A DNA stretch of 23,115 nucleotides from contig JAQGBZ010000650.1 in assembly GCA_034687125.1 (NCBI GenBank), positions 1 to 23,115 on the forward strand, in the 5' to 3' direction. Of this stretch, positions 1 to 10,636 are shown in pieces; position 1 is the first letter of the stretch; each line of letters begins with the position of its first letter. The notes under the pieces were generated by a model. It ran no database searches, was not told the origin of the DNA, and was given only the letters and a program-made list of their open reading frames with translations. This DNA is from Neelides folsomi (lineage: Eukaryota > Arthropoda > Collembola > Neelipleona > Neelidae). The position numbers and the translations under genes are program-made.

Positions 1-217
1 ATCTTTGATAATAATAAAGATATTTAAAGTTGAATTTTAGAAAAACTCTTGTATGAACAATATGGAACACGGCTGTAAATAAACAATTAAGAATAGGCAA
101 TTCAATATAGAACAATAAGAATAAACAATAAAATTTGACAAGAATATTTGCTAATGTGATGAATGCTTATCATTTTTACAAAATTTAATATTATTCTTTT
201 AAATTTTTTCAGTTAAT

Positions 218-1594
218 TTAACTGCATAATTTTTCACTTGTGTAATTATTAAACCACCAAGACGAAAGATTTGAATAAAATTTCTGATTACTTTCAACAT
301 TTTGTAGTTTTGTGCATAAAGAGCACCATGCACGAGATTTCTCTTCATCAATTTCCATTTTATAACTTTTCTTCCATTGGAAATATTCATCATACATGCT
401 CTGATTTCTTAAAACTTGTTTTAAATATCTTGCTAAATCTTCTGTTAAATTGTATTTAGATATGTTGATAAAGGAATTTGGAGGAGCTATGAGATTATAA
501 TCAAAAAATTCCCCATTGACAATTGGAATCATTTCAGCGGCAATTGCTTCAAAAAACTTTTCCGTCACATATTCTGTACATAGAGAATTTTCTAGGGCCA
601 AGTAAAAAATATAATTTTTCCCGATTGCCATTTGACATGTTGTGTTTGAAGCTATTCGATAAGCACTTGTTTTTTTTGGACATTTTAATGTTCCACATGA
701 ACCGTATTTATCAATTTCAATGTAATTCGATAGGTCTTGGACAAAATTTTTTCGCTTACTTGATGCACAATTTGAAGCTATCCATGCAACAGGTTTAACG
801 CTAAAACATTATTTGACCATATTAAATAATCAAACATATAAAAAACGTAAAATTTAATTTGCATAAAAATATAATATACAATTTACATAATTTTAGAAAA
901 GATTGGAAAATAAATGATAAAATAACTAACTTACGAATTAGATTTAATTACAGTCACATTTGAATTATTTCTTTGGATGAAAGCACCATAAGGAAAATGA
1001 ATATCAGAATCTTTTCTGTAAGTCATTGTCCAATTAAATAGTAATTTATTTGACATATTCATTATATAAGAATCAGTGTTTGCAGGTGACTCTTGTTGGA
1101 AATATATCCAGATTTGATTATGGTATCTTGCACTTTCTTTGATGGCTCTGATATATAAAAATACACAAATATATAAAAATATTATTTTGTACCAATATGC
1201 TTATTCCACAAATTGAATATTTTGCAAAAAAATAAAATGATATAATTTTAATGTTAATATTTTGGTATTTAGTTTACATTTCTTTCAAATCAAAATAATG
1301 AACGACGACAGCACTAGCAACATTTATTTTGGTAATGTCATACGTGAATTTGCACTGAAACAAGCAATTATATTTTTGCCATGTTTCATTTACACCCATT
1401 CGAATTAAACTTGAATTCCTTTTGTAGCCAGATAAAAAATGGAGTAAAATAATTTTTATTTTATCTTTAGATATAAATTCTTTTGAAATAATGTTTTTAT
1501 TTGCAATATTAAACTGAAAATCACTGATATTTTTAGCACCATAAAATGTTAATGCTATTGTAACTAGTAAAATAAATTTGTAAATTTTCCTCAT
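218..1594 (-). CDS. Alpha-1,3-fucosyltransferase (GT10), three exons, complete
   Basis: A Golgi type II membrane enzyme that transfers fucose from GDP-fucose onto N-acetylglucosamine-containing glycans. Exons on the minus strand are 1594-1278, 1147-935 and 800-218. Both introns (130 and 134 nt) have GT and AG ends and are phase 2, and the joined frame gives 370 aa. Residues about 5-20 form the hydrophobic signal anchor. Exon 1 carries the GT10 N-terminal domain, ending VVVHYFDLKE. Exon 2 has the family blocks QIWIYFQQESP, FNWTMTYRKDSDI and PYGAF. Exon 3 has VAWIASNC and the GDP-fucose-binding signature FYLALENSLCTEYVTEKFF. The C-terminal CSLC pair matches the family's conserved disulphide cysteines. 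The first in-frame ATG is at 1594; the frame stays open slightly further upstream but with no ATG. Family assignment is firm. Which glycan it modifies (core alpha-1,3 or Lewis type) is not determined. Confidence 0.93.
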
Positions 1595-2516
1595 TATATT
1601 AAAATACAATTTTATTTATTTTTTTATTATTAAGTTTTTTTTAAATAATTTTTAAATATTGTAACATTATCAAAATAATATTTTTATAAAAATCAACGAA
1701 GAAAATATTTATATTGATAAAAAATTATAAAAAGCTTATACTTAAGAACTAATAAAAATTTTTTGTACTATACACTGTCAAGTTGTCAATACAATGCGAC
1801 ACTTTTAAAAATAAAAAAATTTTCTTCTCTACATATTTTTCGATCAATTATTTTGAATTATTGTTATATTGATTGCATTGTAGTACAAATGTATGTACAT
1901 AATTTTGTTTAATATTAATATGTATTATGTAATATTGCATTTTTGTATGATGTAATCGTGAGTTATCTTTTGGATAAAGAAAGTCTGATAAAAATACGAA
2001 TTATAAGAATAATTTATATATATTTTACTATATATCTATATCTAATCTTCTCTTGTTGTACTGACTAAACTCAACTAAATATAAGAGTAAAATTACAATT
2101 ATTGACTGTTAATGTTTGAACTGAACTATAGAGTGACCTTACATATACTATGTAATAGGTAGTACATATTTATCTCCAAATTATTAGTTGTCTTTATCTT
2201 CACATTTAGAATAACGTATAAAGTTCAATGTACAATCTTAGGTTATCATCTAAGAAAAAATCCATATTTTTTATGTATAAGCTATAATATATTTAGGTAT
2301 ATTATGTAGGTACTATGTAGGTATGTATTTTATAAAATATCATACCAAACTAACTAACACTGGTAATACAGATAATAATATTTAATGGGCCTGTATATTC
2401 AAGCATTAATAATTTTCTTTTTTATTTATGATAACAAATCACAAATCTGTAAAACGTATTTAACTAAGCGATCCCATTATTTGTAAATCACAAATTGAAC
2501 AGTGAAAACGAAAATT

Positions 2517-2578
2517 TACAGGTAATTAATATTCATTTAAGTATGCGTAAATGTTTACTTCATTTATAATTACCTGTA
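2517..2578. repeat. Short palindromic element with 12-bp perfect terminal inverted repeats
   Basis: TACAGGTAATTA at 2517-2528 is exactly mirrored by TAATTACCTGTA at 2567-2578, enclosing 38 AT-rich bases. The outermost TA on each side could be a TA target duplication. This is too small to code for anything. It could be a miniature MITE or a simple hairpin. Confidence 0.55.
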
Positions 2579-2592
2579 TAGTTTATTAGCGA

Positions 2593-2746
2593 TGGGAACA
2601 ACCCTGAATTTAAAGCGCATTACTGAAAATGCTTGGATAGCGTCCAGGAAACGCTTGTGCTAATTTTAAGATTTTAATGTGCAAAAGCCGCTCATCCCCT
2701 CATGAGCATTTTCATTCAGTAGTGTTTTGAACTAACGGTGTTCCCA
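2593..2746. repeat. Imperfect inverted-repeat (MITE-like) element
   Basis: The ends TGGGAACA (2593-2600) and TGTTCCCA (2739-2746) are perfect inverted repeats. Inside them, a stretch with TACTGAAAATGCT on the left pairs imperfectly with AGCATTTTCATTCAGTA on the right. Base composition is richer in GC than the flanks, and there is no open frame. This is consistent with an old non-autonomous DNA transposon. I could not define a target duplication. Confidence 0.55.
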
Positions 2747-2901
2747 GCCCGAATCAATTTTCTATAGTTAATTAGTATTAATTACTTATCTAACTGTAAT
2801 TAAAAAATTTAATATATAACATAGGTACTACAGATATTACAAATATAATAATATCAAAGCGTTCTTAAAAATCGTTTCTTATTAATATTTGTAGATCGCA
2901 A

Positions 2902-4365
2902 ATGGGATTAGTATATCTTCTACTTATATCATTCCTTTTGGGATGTTATGGACAAGTTCGGGTTCGACAATCATACGGTCATATTTGCAACGAAACATTG
3001 AGATGTGAAGGAAATGCTTGGCTCAAATGCTACGAAGGAATTTGTAATTGTACGAGCCCCGAAGAAATGAAATGGGACACACAAAAAAGTCGCTGTGTTG
3101 CACTTGCAGGGGAAAGATGTAATCTTTTAATAAAGTATGCTTTAATTTCAAAGAAATTATAGCAATTATTTATGTTTGGATGATACAAAAGTTACTTATT
3201 CAATTTTTGAATACAAAATTATTTTTTCTTTAGGTTCTTACGTTTCACAAGGAGATGATATAAACATCCGTGCAAATATGCCCTGTATTGAAAATTCATC
3301 TTGTAATTTGGATGGAATTTGCGAATGTTCGAATAAATATTTTGCATCAAATACCGGGAATTGTGAACTTAAAAAGGGCTACAGAGATTCATGTTCAACA
3401 AATAACGAGTGTGATTCTGAAAGAATCCTAGAATGTTTGAATGGGTCTTGTAATTGCAATAGTTCGATTTCTATCTTTAGTGAGGATTATCAGAACTGTG
3501 TTGGTTTAGCTGGTGAAGAGCCCATTAATGAAAGATGTGTTTCAGGTTCTAATAAAGAACACATGCACGATATTTATAAAAATCACCGATATGTAAAACA
3601 ATATAAATGTATATGCCCATCCCCATCAATCGTATCATCCAAGAGTTTTGCGTTGCAGCATTTAATGGTCATTGCTCTCCTACATTACCTTGCGACGATA
3701 ATAAAAGTGCCATGCTAATTTGTAGAAAATCCTTTGGAAATTTAACTCAGTCATGTCAATGTCTAGATGCCAACCATCAATATTATGATCCCTTTGTCAA
3801 AAAATGCAAAACTCTTATTCGCGGAATTTGTGATGAAGATTCAGAATGCACGGAAAACTCTATTTGTGATCATCAAGAAGGGAATGTGATTTCAAGATGT
3901 AAATGCAAAAATGGATTTGTTGAATTTGAAGGCAAGTGCAATATTAAACATGGGGGATATTGTACACCCGGGGCTCCTTCAGTAACTACTTCAGCTGGGA
4001 CGACTTATCTTAGCAGCCCCAAATGTGACAGATATGCGGAATTGAGTTGTGAAGATTTAAAATGCGCTTGCAATGACAGAAATTTTGTTTTTAATCATGA
4101 AATTCGTAAATGTATGGCAATTCCCGGTAGCAGATGTACCAAAGGTGGAAATCCCTGTGTTGAAAACAGCAAATGCATTCTTAGATTTTCTAATACTACT
4201 GGAGTTTGTCAATGTAATGATGACGATGGATTTAAAATTGATGAAAATGGAAGGGAATGTGTACATCACGGTATACGTCGTTCATTGGAAAGAACAACCC
4301 GAGATTACAACAACAACAATTATACCAACGACAATTCAATTAATAAATTCATATCCAAACAATGA
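2902..4365 (+). CDS. Secreted Cys-rich EB/EGF-like protein, paralog A, with one internal frameshift (possible young pseudogene)
   Basis: Exon 1 is 2902-3118: a signal peptide (about residues 1-17), then the family block VRVRQSYG and CEGNAWLKC. A phase-1 intron (3119-3233) splits a Cys codon, and exon 2 runs from 3234. The cysteine spacing follows paralogs B, C and E up to CICPSPSIVSS. The homologous frame then continues one base out of register from about 3642, with EFCVAAFNGHC. One base appears to be missing at about 3638-3646, and adding one would make the frame about 449 aa, close to paralog C. Nothing supports an intron here: the only GT...AG pair is about 35 nt and would remove conserved cysteines. 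The C-terminal tail also differs. The +1 frame at about 4290-4390 is Thr-rich like the tail of C, hinting at a second shift. It is either a recent pseudogene or an assembly error. Confidence 0.72.
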
Positions 4366-4448
4366 GGAAAATGATTTCTTCCAAGAATAATCTAATACAC
4401 ATATCAAAATCTTTTGATTACTAATAATTTTAATTGTTTTGAAATTAT

Positions 4449-4454
4449 AATAAA
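4449..4454 (+). promoter_or_regulatory. Polyadenylation signal AATAAA for paralog A
   Basis: AATAAA lies about 85 nt after the frame-1 stop and about 60 nt after the alternative-frame stop. A second AATAAA-type signal follows near 4588. Confidence 0.5.
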
Positions 4455-5160
4455 TGACTTCCAATTTTTAATGTCTTAAGCATTTTTAGTGTTTGTGTTT
4501 AGGACAAGGTGCAACAACGTGCAACAAAATAAATTAATTAGTGGTAAATGTTGTAATTAAATTTATATTGAAATTTGATTAAGAAAAATAAAAGATTGAA
4601 ATGAAATGAAATCAATTTTTATTCAAATTTATTTTATCGTATTTACAAGAAAATCCGTAATCTTTAATATTTTTAATTAGTTGGAATAAATTTAGCATCA
4701 TGCCCAATTAATATATCTTGCTAATTATAAGTGACATTTTAATCTATGAGAATTTATCATACAAGAAAATTACAATCATAATTTTTATCTCATAAAATAT
4801 TCCTAGAAAATGATGACTTGATAACTTAAGTAGATATACTATAGTATATGTATTCATGTAACAATTTTATAATATACTAATAATGTATTATTCAAGATTG
4901 ATATCATTTAATTCATTTATGGGTTAATATTAAGGAATAATCAGTATTTAATGTCGTTTGTATCTGCATATTGGTCAACTTATTCTTGTGTATATTTTTA
5001 ACGTTATCAGGTTTGATCCAAATCTAATTAATGGAAGATTTATATAAAATTATTATTTATAATAATACCAACATACGTACATGGTATAAATATTATACAC
5101 AGTTACAGTTTTATGTATGTGATAGTAATATGCACTTTCTATACGTTTGGTACAGAGAGT

Positions 5161-5176
5161 TGAGTCAATATAAAAG
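5161..5176 (+). promoter_or_regulatory. Putative core promoter of paralog B: AP-1-like TGAGTCA next to a TATA box
   Basis: TGAGTCA (5161-5167) is followed one base later by TATAAAAG (5169-5176), about 175 nt before the B start codon. Transcription would begin near 5200. This is inferred from motif and position only. Confidence 0.45.
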
Positions 5177-5349
5177 ACTGCCAACTAGAGAAAACAAGTT
5201 AGATAGTTATACCATAGCTTACAAGTTAGTTAGTAAAACTAAAACCAATTAATAAATTACAAATCGATATATAATTATTATTTTACCAATATCATAATTA
5301 TTTTGGCCATTTCCCACATATTCAAAATATTCCGTTCAATTGAATTAAA

Positions 5350-6802
5350 ATGAATATAAATTATATTTTATTGCCAATATTTCTAATTGTTTTTAAATGC
5401 GAACAAGTCTTAAGTCAAATAAGAGTTCGTCACACATACGGAGCCGCTTGTAATGCTCTGGAAAAATGTGAAGGCAACGCTTGGCTTAAGTGTCATGAAA
5501 ACATCTGTAATTGCACGAATCCTGAAGAGATGAAATGGGATCCATTGAAAAATCGCTGTGAGGCACTAGCAGGAGAAAAATGTAATTTTTCTTTATTCAT
5601 TTAATTTCTAAGTATATTTAATTTTAAATACTGATATTATTGTTAAAATTATTAAAATTATTCTTAATTAACAGTTACCTAAAATTTGCTTTTTTAATTG
5701 TTTAATTCTATGTTTAATTAGTAATATAATTTTTTCTCAAATTTATATAGGTGTATATGAATCGATTGCTGATGGTGGAATTTTTGTGGAGAAGATAAAC
5801 TGCGTTGAAAATTCGGCATGCAATTTAGATGGATATTGCGAGTGCAGCAGCAAATATTACGCCTCTAGTGAAGGACTCTGCACAATGAAAAAGAATTATG
5901 GAAATAATTGCACCAAACACGAAGAATGCAATTCAGATGTTGCTCTTATTTGTTCTTCCGGAAAATGTTCATGTGACTCATCAATTGCAGCATTTAGCAG
6001 AGGATTAAATCGCTGCGTCGGTTTGGTTACAGAAAGCCCGATTTTATCTGCATGTGTTCCAAATGCCATTGCCGTTGCCGAGACACAAAGAGTAAGGTTA
6101 GGAAATCGTAAATATACTAGTATTATAAATATAACCAAATGTTTTTGTATACCTGGATTCATCCCATCACTTAAAAAAACATGCATAAAACCATATTCGG
6201 ACATTTGTTCAAAAACTGAATCATGTGATGAAGATGCAAAAATTGTTTGTAAAAGGAATACCGGAGAAATCATCTCAACTTGCCAATGCAGAGATTCAAA
6301 ACATCAATTTTACAATGCTACTTCCCAAATGTGCACAAGTTTGATTAATGGAATTTGTAATAGCCGAATTGACTGTACGGAAAATTCAATTTGCATTGAT
6401 AATGAAAGCAATGGAGTTTTTCGATGCGAGTGCAAAACAGGATATGTTGTTAACAGTGAGGGGAATTGCGACTTGGAATTTGGATCTCAATGCAATCAAG
6501 GCTCCAATGGAGGCAATGTCCAATGTGATAAATATGCTGAATTAGTATGCGAAAATAACGTTTGTTCTTGTGGAGATAAAAATCTGGTTTTTGATAAGAA
6601 ATTGAGAAAATGCGTTGGAGTTCCTGGGAGCAGATGCAGTCGGGATGACAAATGCTTGGAAAATAGCGAATGTGTGGAAGCTATTGCTGGGTTAGGTGGA
6701 ATTTGTGAATGCAAAGATGGGTTTAAAAATATGGGAGTTAAATGTGAAATTGATGATAATAGAAATTTTATTGAACTTGAAACAACAAATCAAGATGACT
6801 AA
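5350..6802 (+). CDS. Secreted Cys-rich EB/EGF-like protein, paralog B (intact)
   Basis: Two exons, 5350-5581 and 5751-6802, joined at a phase-1 intron inside a Cys codon (T|GT), give 427 aa. A signal peptide covers about residues 1-22 and is followed by the family hallmark QIRVRHTYG. After the signal there are about 46 cysteines. Exon 1 is one module (KCEGNAWLKC, ICNC, NPEEMKWD). Exon 2 holds a run of C-x-C EB/EGF-like repeats, such as CNLDGYCEC, CSSGKCSC, STCQCRDSKHQFY, FRCECKTGY, CENNVCSC and GICECKDGF. There is no transmembrane segment or GPI-like tail, and the C-terminus is short and acidic. It most resembles Pfam EB-module proteins of arthropods and nematodes. The exact family and ligand are unknown to me. 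It is the cleanest reference copy for A and D. Confidence 0.87.
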
Positions 6803-6904
6803 GCAATTATTGAAATATTCAACCAATGGAGACTAATGCATTATATTTTATTGTAATTATGTATAATTATATTTGTATTTACCTGGAATAATAGGTGCAC
6901 TATA

Positions 6905-7024
6905 CCCAATTCAGTTTGAAGAAAATAGCGAGTTTAAAAGTTTCCGCTAATAGTTTACCTTAGTAGCAACGGAAATATTTTGGAGTTACTTTTAATCTCA
7001 CCATTTTCTTCTTGCTGAATTGGG
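6905..7024. repeat. MITE-like element with TA target duplication
   Basis: The left end CCCAATTCAG (6905-6914) is mirrored by CTGAATTGGG (7015-7024), flanked by TA on both sides (6903-6904 and 7025-7026). The inverted repeats continue imperfectly inward: GAAGAAAATAGCGAG pairs with CTCACCATTTTCTTC. The 120-bp size, the TA duplication and the absence of coding are typical of Tc1/mariner-mobilised MITEs. It lies in the 3' flank of paralog B and may be within its transcript. Confidence 0.75.
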
Positions 7025-7477
7025 TAAATACGTTATAACTTTATTATACCATACATACATTGTAATTTTGAACCATTGGAATATTAATTTAAATTTTTAA
7101 TTTGTGAATTATTGTTTTAAATTGGGTAGAGTTACACGAAGTTGATTTACATCGTTACATAATAAATATCCGTTTTCACACCCAAGATCTTGACCCCAAC
7201 CTATATTTTATATTTAGGTATATAGAAAGTTTATTAATGTCGAAAAATAAAAAAAATCCGTCTTTTGCAATTTGTTATTTAATATTATTAACAATCTCTT
7301 GTCATTACATGAATTATGCAAGTTTGTATTTTTGCTCATCTAATAAAATTTTAAGAATTTCCCTGGTCGTTGTTGTAAGATATTTGAAGCATGTGTAAGC
7401 CAGAAGCCATAAGCTCTATTCCTCTATTTAATATTTAAACAAAAAATTATTGTAATAAGTTATGAACAGATAACTTT

Positions 7478-7574
7478 TATTCCCCCTCAATTTTTGTGTC
7501 TACCCGTTATTCTCGTTAATGAATCATCTGTAGGAATTTGTGGATTAAGTAAGATGATATTGAAGGGGGATTAA
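7478..7574. repeat. Weak inverted repeat, possibly an old MITE
   Basis: TTATTCCCCCTCAAT near 7478-7492 pairs with ATTGAAGGGGGATTAA near 7559-7574 with one indel and mismatches. The runs of C and G stand out from the AT-rich surroundings. No target duplication is certain. Confidence 0.35.
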
Positions 7575-7833
7575 TAGAGTAAAGAGAGCATTTTATGAAC
7601 TTTGAACTATAACATTTGATCTTGATAGACAAAATTGTTTGTTATATTTTCTAAGAAATGTGATCACTTTAATATCTTTAGTTGAGAACATGAATCATTT
7701 ATTAAGTGTTTTATAACATATTTTATCTATGATATTATAATCTTAATATTCTACAGAGTATAGCCTTTGTAGTAATATTTACATAGTCTTTAGATATCTA
7801 TTGGGTTTTGCTTGAGCAATTATTAACTGATTG

Positions 7834-7850
7834 TGAGTCAGACATAAAAT
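7834..7850 (+). promoter_or_regulatory. Putative core promoter of paralog C: TGAGTCA followed by CATAAAAT
   Basis: TGAGTCA (7834-7840) sits two bases before CATAAAAT (7843-7850), the same arrangement as upstream of paralog B. Gene C has an acceptor-like TATTTCAG ending at 8068, 10 nt before its ATG, and a candidate donor GTAAAA at 7939. A 5'-UTR intron (7939-8068) would therefore link this promoter to the coding exon. This is motif-based inference. Confidence 0.35.
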
Positions 7851-8078
7851 ACATTGACTACTTCTACTTATAATTAGGCAATCTATTTAGCTAATTGGGA
7901 CTGCTGAATAAATTTTCACAAACTTCAAATAAATCTTGGTAAAAAACCCTTCTTTTGCATCATTCCAGAAAAAAATTTAATACAACATATATTAACTCAT
8001 TTAATAAATTATATCACAATAACACAATGCACAATTATAAGTTATTTAAGTGAATTATTATATTTCAGATCTTCAAGA

Positions 8079-9693
8079 ATGTGTTTATTTTGGTTCCTTT
8101 TAGTCTTCACAATAATTTTATCAACAATTGGACCTTGTTTGAGTCAAAGTCGAATTCGACAATCATTCGGAGCTACTTGCAATAAAGCTCTTAAATGCGA
8201 AGGAAACGCTTGGCTCAAATGTGATGAGGGGATTTGCAATTGTACTTATCCCGATGAAATGAAATGGGACACACAAAAAAGTCGCTGTGTTGCACTTGCT
8301 GGAGAAAAATGTAATTAAATTAAAGTTGTTCCGTTCATAGTCATACCAATATATTAGCCTTCTTAATTATACATAATATAATATAAATACGTATTATACT
8401 CTCCAGACGCTGAGCCAATGCATTTAGCGGGTTTTGAATTTGAATTATAGTTACATAATTTTAATTGTTATGGATTAAAATTATTATAATCTTATTCAAA
8501 TTCTAAAACCCGGGAACTGCATTGGTTCGGCGTCTGGAGAGTACATAATATATAATTAAAAAATACAAATTGATGAAATTATTATTTTAGGCATTTATGA
8601 ATCACGCGGCGATAATGGAAATCTCGTTGCAAAAATAAATTGCATAGAAAACTCAACCTGTAATTCATTGGGATTTTGTGAGTGCTCAAGCAGATATTAC
8701 GCTTCCATTGATGGAATCTGCACGTTGAAAAAGACTTATGGGATAAGTTGTATGAAAAACGAAGAATGTAATTCAGACGTTTCCTTGCAATGCACAAATG
8801 GAATTTGTCGCTGTAATACAACAGTAGCAGCTTATAGTGAAATATACAATCAATGTGTTGGACTTAGCACGGAATCAGCAATCGAATCAAAATGCGTCCC
8901 AAATGCTTATTCAAATTATGGAAATTATTACAAAAATGGACATTCACTTTATTATCATCGGTGTTCATGTTCATCAGGATTTGTCACATCAATTAAAAAA
9001 TTTTGTGTAAAGCAATATTCTGAGATTTGTTCCACAACGATGATGTGTGATGAAGATTCAAAAATTATTTGTAAGAGTAAATCAGGAGAAATCCCAATCA
9101 AATTAACGTGCCAATGTCGAGATTCAAAACACCAATATTACAACGTTACTTCCAATATGTGTTCCAGTTTGATACATGGAGTTTGTGAAAGTCGTAATGA
9201 ATGCACAGAAAATGCAATTTGTATTGACAATGAGGGATCTGGCGTTTTGCGCTGCGAGTGCGATAAAGGATATGTTGAAAATGCTGAAGGAAAATGCGAT
9301 TTAGAATATGGCTCAGAATGTTTAACATCTTCAACTTCAATTGTCCAATGTGATCGGCACGCAAATCTGGTTTGCAAAAAGAACATTTGCTCTTGTGGGG
9401 ACGAAAATTTGATTTTTGATACAAAACAACGGCAATGTGTTGGCCTTCCAGGAAGCAGATGTGGGAAAGGTGACAAATGTATTGAAAATAGCGAATGCGT
9501 TCAAATCTATTCAGATTTACAAGGAACTTGCGAATGCCTAGAAGGATTCAAAAATACAGGAGATAAATGCACAATTGACGACGAAAAGAATTTTGTGGAT
9601 ATTGGACCTAGCACAACAACAACAACAACTGACAATAATCTAATTGAAGAAACAACATTAGCTAGTGATGAAAATGAGGCATTAATTGAATGA
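8079..9693 (+). CDS. Secreted Cys-rich EB/EGF-like protein, paralog C (intact)
   Basis: Exons 8079-8310 and 8591-9693 join at the same phase-1 position as in B and give 444 aa. A signal peptide covers about residues 1-23, followed by SRIRQSFG, KCEGNAWLKC and GICNCT. Exon 2 has the same order of Cys modules as B and E, including CNSLGFCECSSRYYAS, CQCRDSKHQYYN, CIDNEGSGVLRCEC and GTCECLEGFKNTG. The C-terminal tail is different: a run of six threonines, then an acidic stretch, a likely O-glycosylated mucin-like segment. No membrane anchor. The intron carries a MITE. A 44-nt stretch of exon 1 is identical to paralog A, suggesting recent conversion. Function unknown; secreted and probably extracellular. 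Confidence 0.87.
8399..8541. repeat. MITE in the intron of paralog C (TA duplication)
   Basis: The left end CTCTCCAGACGC (8399-8410) is the reverse complement of the right end GCGTCTGGAGAG (8530-8541), flanked by TA on each side. Inner parts also pair: AGCCAATGCA with TGCATTGGTT, and GGGTTTTGAATTTGAAT with ATTCAAATTCTAAAACCC. At 143 bp with no coding, this is a non-autonomous element of Tc1/mariner type. Without it the host intron would be about 135 nt. Confidence 0.85.
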
Positions 9694-9897
9694 TTCCATT
9701 GGAAAAATTTTAAACGAGAATTTATACACATTATTACATAATTTATTTGTACTAGCTTATTATGTAATACTCTATATATATACTGATATTTGAAATTATT
9801 TGTAGTATTATATATTGCACATTATATATAATCTATATTACTTATATCATTAGAGTATATACTATGGTATTTATATGTATCTGTAAAATTTGGATGA

Positions 9898-9903
9898 ATA
9901 AAA
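9898..9903 (+). promoter_or_regulatory. Polyadenylation signal AATAAA for paralog C
   Basis: AATAAA about 205 nt after the stop codon of C, in a run that repeats the motif (AATAAAATAAAAT). Confidence 0.5.
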
Positions 9904-10082
9904 TAAAATGAGTAGGTATATACATATATTATTCTAACAAGTATAGTTAAATGTTTGTACTCTACACCTATATTGTATGTAAGTAAATGATTAACTATAT
10001 CAATTCCTAATACATATAATATGTATTGGCTATGATTATAATTGCATCATCATATTACATCTTCTATGTAACTGTATTGGTA

Positions 10083-10317
10083 TAGGGAGCAAGTCAGGGA
10101 TCTCCGTTTTTAAAATATTACCGTCTTTCATCGCAGATAGTATATAAAACATGTTAGGTTAGCTTAGGTTAACATGATAAAAAGAAATCTATTATGAAAT
10201 ACAGTGCAATTAATGCATATTTTAATGAAAAAAACATAACCTAACGATGGTAAATAACATCGAGTCTTTTTCCATTGAATTGCTATGTGATTTTTTTATC
10301 ATCCCTGACTTGCCCTA
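10083..10317. repeat. MITE-like element upstream of D (TA-flanked)
   Basis: The left end TAGGGAGCAAGTCAGGGAT and the right end ATCCCTGACTTGCCCTA are inverted repeats differing by a 2-nt indel, flanked by TA (10081-10082 and 10318-10319). Inner arms also pair imperfectly, for example ATGTTAGGTTA on the left with CATAACCTAAC on the right. There is no coding frame. Confidence 0.7.
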
Positions 10318-10344
10318 TATGTAGATATTTTTCATGGAATAAAG

Positions 10345-10388
10345 TGACTCACCTGATTAAAGATTAATATGGAATAAGGCTATAAATA
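10345..10388 (+). promoter_or_regulatory. Putative promoter of D: TGACTCA and TATAAATA
   Basis: TGACTCA (10345-10351) lies 29 nt before TATAAATA (10381-10388), about 250 nt upstream of the D start codon. The heptamer is the reverse complement of the TGAGTCA found at the B and C promoters. Confidence 0.3.
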
Positions 10389-10636
10389 TCTTAAGTCCAA
10401 TTTAAATAAAATTATTTATAAAATAACTTCCCACAGATGACTATGTCAGAAGATTTATTTTTTTAATTTTAAAATTGTTTTACATTGTACCATTGGGCAT
10501 TTTATTAATAAAAATTTTAATACATTAAACATTTAAAGTGGAATAAGAATTTTATTTTTGAATTTTGCCCAAAATTAAATTTTAATCAGCCACAAGGAAT
10601 TTTCAAGTTTCAACCCCATTCATTAAAAGGATCAAA

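Larger units (their letters stand above)
1595..2901. other. Intergenic region between the fucosyltransferase and Cys-rich gene A
   Basis: Very AT-rich, with no convincing coding frame on either strand. It should hold the promoters of the diverging fucosyltransferase and gene A. It contains two inverted-repeat elements, listed separately, and several TAGGTA-type short repeats around 2290-2330. The stretch just before the gene A start codon ends in a pyrimidine/TTTGTAG acceptor-like site 9 nt before the ATG, so gene A may have a 5'-UTR exon upstream. I could not place its donor. Confidence 0.6.
4391..5349. other. Intergenic region between paralogs A and B
   Basis: It holds the 3' end of A and the putative promoter of B. 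A 73-codon open frame at 5031-5252 spans the TATA region of B. It has no signal peptide, no paralog and AT-driven composition, so I do not call it a gene. Confidence 0.55.
6803..8078. other. Intergenic region between paralogs B and C
   Basis: No coding frame recognised. It contains a 120-bp TA-flanked MITE, a weaker roughly 100-bp inverted repeat, and the presumed promoter and 5'-UTR intron of gene C. AATAAA at 7161-7166 is the first canonical poly(A) signal I see after B, about 360 nt beyond its stop and past the MITE. Confidence 0.55.
9694..10636. other. Intergenic region between paralog C and exon-1 remnant D
   Basis: AT-rich with TATATA tracts. It holds the 3' end of C, a 235-bp MITE and a TGACTCA/TATA pair upstream of D. 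No other gene is supported. Confidence 0.55.

Noticed and set aside
3608..3643. A short intron to explain the frameshift in paralog A
   Set aside because: The only GT...AG pair spans about 35 nt, shorter than any intron here (minimum 79 nt), and removing it would delete conserved cysteines.
5031..5252. 73-codon open frame upstream of paralog B
   Set aside because: It overlaps the likely TATA box and 5' region of B, has no signal peptide, domain or paralog, and its composition follows local AT bias.
9138..9476. Long antisense frames opposite the Cys-rich exons (also near 5896-6273 and 16500-16817)
   Set aside because: They are mirror frames of strongly coding plus-strand exons with conserved Cys patterns, and have no independent support.
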